Assembly (NCBI GenBank): GCA_017527865.1
Contig: JAFXPN010000011.1
Span: forward strand, 62,001 to 126,000
DNA from: Clostridiales bacterium
Lineage (GTDB): Bacteria; Bacillota; Clostridia; Saccharofermentanales; Saccharofermentanaceae
DNA: 64,000 nucleotides
Reading direction: 5' to 3'
Both the position numbers and the translations under genes were made by a program. The notes under the pieces were generated by a model, which was given only the letters and a program-made list of their open reading frames with translations, was not told the origin of the DNA and ran no database searches. The stretch's first letter is position 1, and each line of letters begins with the position of its first letter. Of the stretch, positions 61,401 to 64,000 are shown piece by piece.

Positions 61401-61949
61401 ATGAAGATCACTGCACAGGGCAACGGCATCAGGATCGGAGAAAGACTCGAGACCAAGATCACCGATAAGTTAAGGAAATTCGATAAATACTTCGGCGATG
61501 AGGGCACCTGCAATGTACGCATAAGACCCGAGGGCAACAAGATGGTCGTCGAGATCACGATGAAGCTCGACAACAGGATCTACAGAGCCGAGGCAAGAGA
61601 CGAAGAGATCCTTACAGCCGTGGACAGAGCGATCGATAAGCTCGAATCCCAGATCAGACGCAATAAGACCAAGTTCCTTAAGAAGAAGAAAGAATATCCT
61701 CAGATCGCGAACTATCTTGAAGATGACAACGGTTCTGACTTCGATTACCTTGAGGACGAACCCGAAGCTACGAAGATCGCCAGACGCAAGACTTTCGAGC
61801 TTCGCCCGATGACAGCGGAAGACGCTATCCTCCAGATGGAGATGTTAGGGCACAACTTCCTTGTTTACCTTGATTCGGAAACAGATTCCGTCTGCGTAGT
61901 CTATAAGAGAAAAGATGGAGATTACGGTCTGCTTGAGCCCAAGTACTGA
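61401..61949 (+). CDS. hpf: Long-form ribosome hibernation promoting factor
   Basis: The protein has 182 residues. The N-terminal ~100 form the ribosome-binding S30AE domain (ITAQGNGIRIGERLETKI). The C-terminal ~60 (KTFELRPMTAEDAILQMEML ... VVYKRKDGDYGLLEP) are the dimerisation domain of the long form, which makes 100S ribosome dimers. The ATG at 61401 has AAGGAAGGATG upstream; an earlier in-frame codon lacks support. Confidence 0.97.
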   Translation: MKITAQGNGIRIGERLETKITDKLRKFDKYFGDEGTCNVRIRPEGNKMVVEITMKLDNRIYRAEARDEEILTAVDRAIDKLESQIRRNKTKFLKKKKEYPQIANYLEDDNGSDFDYLEDEPEATKIARRKTFELRPMTAEDAILQMEMLGHNFLVYLDSETDSVCVVYKRKDGDYGLLEPKY

Positions 61950-61974
61950 TCATCGCATCACTTGAGTAATATCT

Positions 61975-62001
61975 GGGCCGCCTTCGGGCGGCCCTTTTAT
62001 T
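61975..62001 (+). terminator. Terminator of hpf
   Basis: A perfect 8-bp stem GGGCCGCC/GGCGGCCC with a TTCG tetraloop is followed by TTTTATT. It reaches into the 3' end of the convergent CotH gene. Confidence 0.95.
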
Positions 62002-63553
62002 CGGGCGTTTCACCGCCCATCCCCATATCAAAAGCACCCATCATCTCGAGGTCTATCGATGATCCGTCGATAAGGTTCGAGGAATCCTCTCTTTGCCCCT
62101 CATCGGTCGAAGGGATCGTCCCGTCAAGCTGACCCGCTATACTGTCGGCGCGGAGCCTTATCACATCGTAGAGCATATCTGCTGCAGCCGTATATTCATC
62201 ATAGGTATAGAAAGCCGTAGGATCCGTCTCCACCAACTGATCTATCTGACTTCTGATGCGGCTGTAGACCTCATCGAATCTTCCGCCGTATACATACTCA
62301 TCCACAAGTTTGCGCAGATACGAATGATATATCGCGGAATACTCCTCGTTCTCGAGAAGCTGATCAAAGAAATCCGTGCCCTGATAAGGTGTATCAACCG
62401 CACTGTTGATCATATCGGTCGCAGAATCCGTCGACATCCCTCCGAACGACAGATTGTAGTCCCAGGGAATGAGATTAAGCTGACCGTTGTATTCATACAG
62501 ATAGTAGTTGTGCGCCATTTTGCCGGTGAGACTGTCCATGTTTACGGCAAATGTATGGACCGCCATATACTTCAGGATATTATCGACGTCAAGATACGCC
62601 TCGATATCATCGCCTTCGCTTATGTGCTTCAAGGCCGTGACGACTCTGCCGTGATCGATGCTTCCCGTGCCGGTGATCTCTCCTTCCCAGATAGTGGAAT
62701 AACTGTCCGGGTCATCGTCGGTATAGTTAAGATCTGCTCCTCCGCCGCCCATCGAGAACCCTCCGCCGAAGCCGCCCCTGTCAGAAGGCGGATCCGAAGG
62801 ATCAAAATCGCCCATATCCGGCCGGTCTTCCGGGGCTCCGCCCGGCATGTCCGAAGGGTCAAAGTCTCCCATATCGGGCTTGTCTCCCGGCGCTCCGTCC
62901 GTTCCGCTGCCACCGACACCCATGCTTTCAGGTTTATACAGCTCGCCGTCCTGAGTACCGTAGTTTCTTAACATGAAGCTCTCCTCCACCCCTTCAAGAG
63001 CGAGATAAACTCCCCGGTACTCTCCGTTTAAGCTGACACTTGCATAGTTATATAAAGATGCATCCGCACCGAGGAACTGATACATATCGTAGATAACGGC
63101 TTCCTTCATATTGGTGGCATCCGCGAAATTGTTGTTGAGGATCAGCTTATCGAGACCGAAGCATGTCTGGCCTTTAACAAAATGATCGAACTCAAGCTTA
63201 AGGCTGAACCTGTCGGTATCGGGATCCATCGCTATCGAAGAAAGGCTGGTATTGCCCTTAGGTCTTATCGCAACGTTATAGAAGCGCTGCCCGTTAACGA
63301 TTACATCGCATGCATAGTACTCTTCGGATAACGCATTCTTAAGCATTGCATTCCAGTCGTCTTCATCCATGATGATGTTGACGCTGATGATCTCCGATGT
63401 ATCGAAAAGCTCCGTCTCGTACTCCATGTTGATGGCAGATCCGCCGAGTATCGTCACAAGAGAATCGTAGAATCCTGCAAGAAGAAGGCACAACACTACT
63501 GCAGCTGCCATCAGTGCAAGTATGATCTTCGGTGTGTGTTTATTATCGATCAT
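61997..63553 (-). CDS. CotH-family protein kinase-like surface protein
   Basis: The protein has 518 residues. An N-terminal membrane anchor (~10-32) is followed by the CotH fold: VAIRPKGNTSLSS, GLDKLILNNNFADATNMKEA, GEYRGVYLALEGVEESFM and LIPWDYNLSFGG, the last probably the metal-binding region. CotH proteins are atypical kinases; in Bacillus CotH phosphorylates spore coat proteins. A ~70-residue Gly/Asp/Pro insert near 220-290 contains two tandem copies of an 18-residue unit with PDMGDFDPSD. The DUF4956 gene lies 10 bases upstream, a pairing common in Clostridia, often with a VTC-type polyphosphate polymerase gene. Confidence 0.9.
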   Translation of the reverse strand: MIDNKHTPKIILALMAAAVVLCLLLAGFYDSLVTILGGSAINMEYETELFDTSEIISVNIIMDEDDWNAMLKNALSEEYYACDVIVNGQRFYNVAIRPKGNTSLSSIAMDPDTDRFSLKLEFDHFVKGQTCFGLDKLILNNNFADATNMKEAVIYDMYQFLGADASLYNYASVSLNGEYRGVYLALEGVEESFMLRNYGTQDGELYKPESMGVGGSGTDGAPGDKPDMGDFDPSDMPGGAPEDRPDMGDFDPSDPPSDRGGFGGGFSMGGGGADLNYTDDDPDSYSTIWEGEITGTGSIDHGRVVTALKHISEGDDIEAYLDVDNILKYMAVHTFAVNMDSLTGKMAHNYYLYEYNGQLNLIPWDYNLSFGGMSTDSATDMINSAVDTPYQGTDFFDQLLENEEYSAIYHSYLRKLVDEYVYGGRFDEVYSRIRSQIDQLVETDPTAFYTYDEYTAAADMLYDVIRLRADSIAGQLDGTIPSTDEGQREDSSNLIDGSSIDLEMMGAFDMGMGGETPE

Positions 63554-63563
63554 AGATCTGTCC

Positions 63564-64000
63564 TCAGGACATGTAGTCTCCGTTATAAGTTACCAGGGTT
63601 GCACCGGATACACCCGCAATATCATTTATGCGGTTAACAAAATCTGTTGCTTCCGACTTAACGCGGATCTCCGCCGTAAGCTCGATCCCGCCTGAATTTA
63701 CGGTCTTCGACTTAACAACGAACTTCTTAACGGAAGATCCTATGAGTGCTGCCGTTTCCTTCTCTGCTTTCTCATCAGCACAGTCAACGATAAGTATGTA
63801 AGGTGTATCGTGGCTCTTCCTGTTAAAGAAGAGAACCATAACGCCTCCGATGATAAGTGATCCGATCACGGCAAGAGGGATCATGCCCGCACCGATGACG
63901 ATACCGGCCGCCAGAGACCAGAAAAGGAATACGATCTCCATAGGTTCCTTGATCGCCGCACGGAATCTTACGATAGACAACGCGCCGACCATGCCGAGCG
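63564..64000 (-). CDS. DUF4956 membrane protein, N-terminus cut by the window edge
   Basis: The visible 145 residues include the conserved GMVGALSIVRFRAAIKEP block, two membrane segments and a C-terminal ACT-like soluble domain (from PYILIVDCADEKAEKE). DUF4956 proteins are small membrane proteins found with CotH and VTC-domain proteins; their role is unknown. The reading frame is open to the end of the window, so the true start lies outside it. Confidence 0.88.
   Translation of the reverse strand, partial: LGMVGALSIVRFRAAIKEPMEIVFLFWSLAAGIVIGAGMIPLAVIGSLIIGGVMVLFFNRKSHDTPYILIVDCADEKAEKETAALIGSSVKKFVVKSKTVNSGGIELTAEIRVKSEATDFVNRINDIAGVSGATLVTYNGDYMS

Overview
The window looks like chromosome from a Gram-positive Bacillota bacterium of class Clostridia, probably an anaerobic gut or rumen type. 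The pointers are strong AGGAGG-type ribosome binding sites, tightly overlapping genes, a YtvI-family sporulation permease, RNase J, bifunctional Rel, long-form HPF and CotH/DUF4956 genes. Sequence alone does not fix the genus. Base composition is roughly half GC, except for a clearly AT-richer CRISPR-Cas block.

Layout. (1) 0-11.7 kb, minus strand: a signalling block. It holds a membrane PP2C (SpoIIE-type) phosphatase, a GGDEF-EAL protein, and a three-gene run of HD-GYP protein, propeller-type hybrid histidine kinase and second HD-GYP protein. (2) 11.8-15.8 kb: a vWA protein, a decayed macro-domain protein and glycogen phosphorylase. (3) 16-19 kb, plus strand: a prepilin-peptidase-like protein, a CPBP-like membrane protein and a YtvI/AI-2E permease. 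(4) 19-29.4 kb, minus strand: housekeeping genes (peptidase U32, mltG, typA, der, rpmF, DUF1934, murI, an RluA-type pseudouridine synthase, a COG2426 membrane protein, an AraC regulator, a cyclophilin lipoprotein). (5) 29.4-32.2 kb, plus strand: a 921-residue protein joining a YidC/Oxa1-like N-terminus to a sulfatase/LTA-synthase-like C-terminus. (6) 32.2-38.3 kb: a compact type II-C CRISPR-Cas locus, with an array of 12 repeats and 11 spacers, cas2, cas1 and cas9, and an oppositely transcribed tracrRNA preceded by an extra degenerate repeat. (7) 38.4-51.2 kb, minus strand: an FtsX/MacB-type ABC exporter, a transglutaminase-LRR surface protein, proS, RNase J, an SH3-3D cell-wall protein and a GlpA-like flavoprotein/DUF1667 module. 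(8) 51.3-53.4 kb, plus strand: a 46-residue membrane peptide and a GT-C-like membrane protein. (9) 53.4-64 kb: rel, recJ, rpsU, a NitT/TauT-type ABC importer, a zinc-ribbon protein, hpf (plus strand), CotH and a truncated DUF4956 gene.

The most distinctive parts are these. The tracrRNA region carries two tandem anti-repeat-like copies 38 bp apart, with a 7-bp intramolecular stem that would compete with crRNA pairing. An extended -10 promoter appears to lie inside each CRISPR repeat. Two spacers share a 12-mer. A pair of 51-bp palindromic cassettes lies beside the array. The YidC-phosphatase fusion and the dense c-di-GMP cluster also stand out. Functional statements rest on motifs read by eye; no database search was run.
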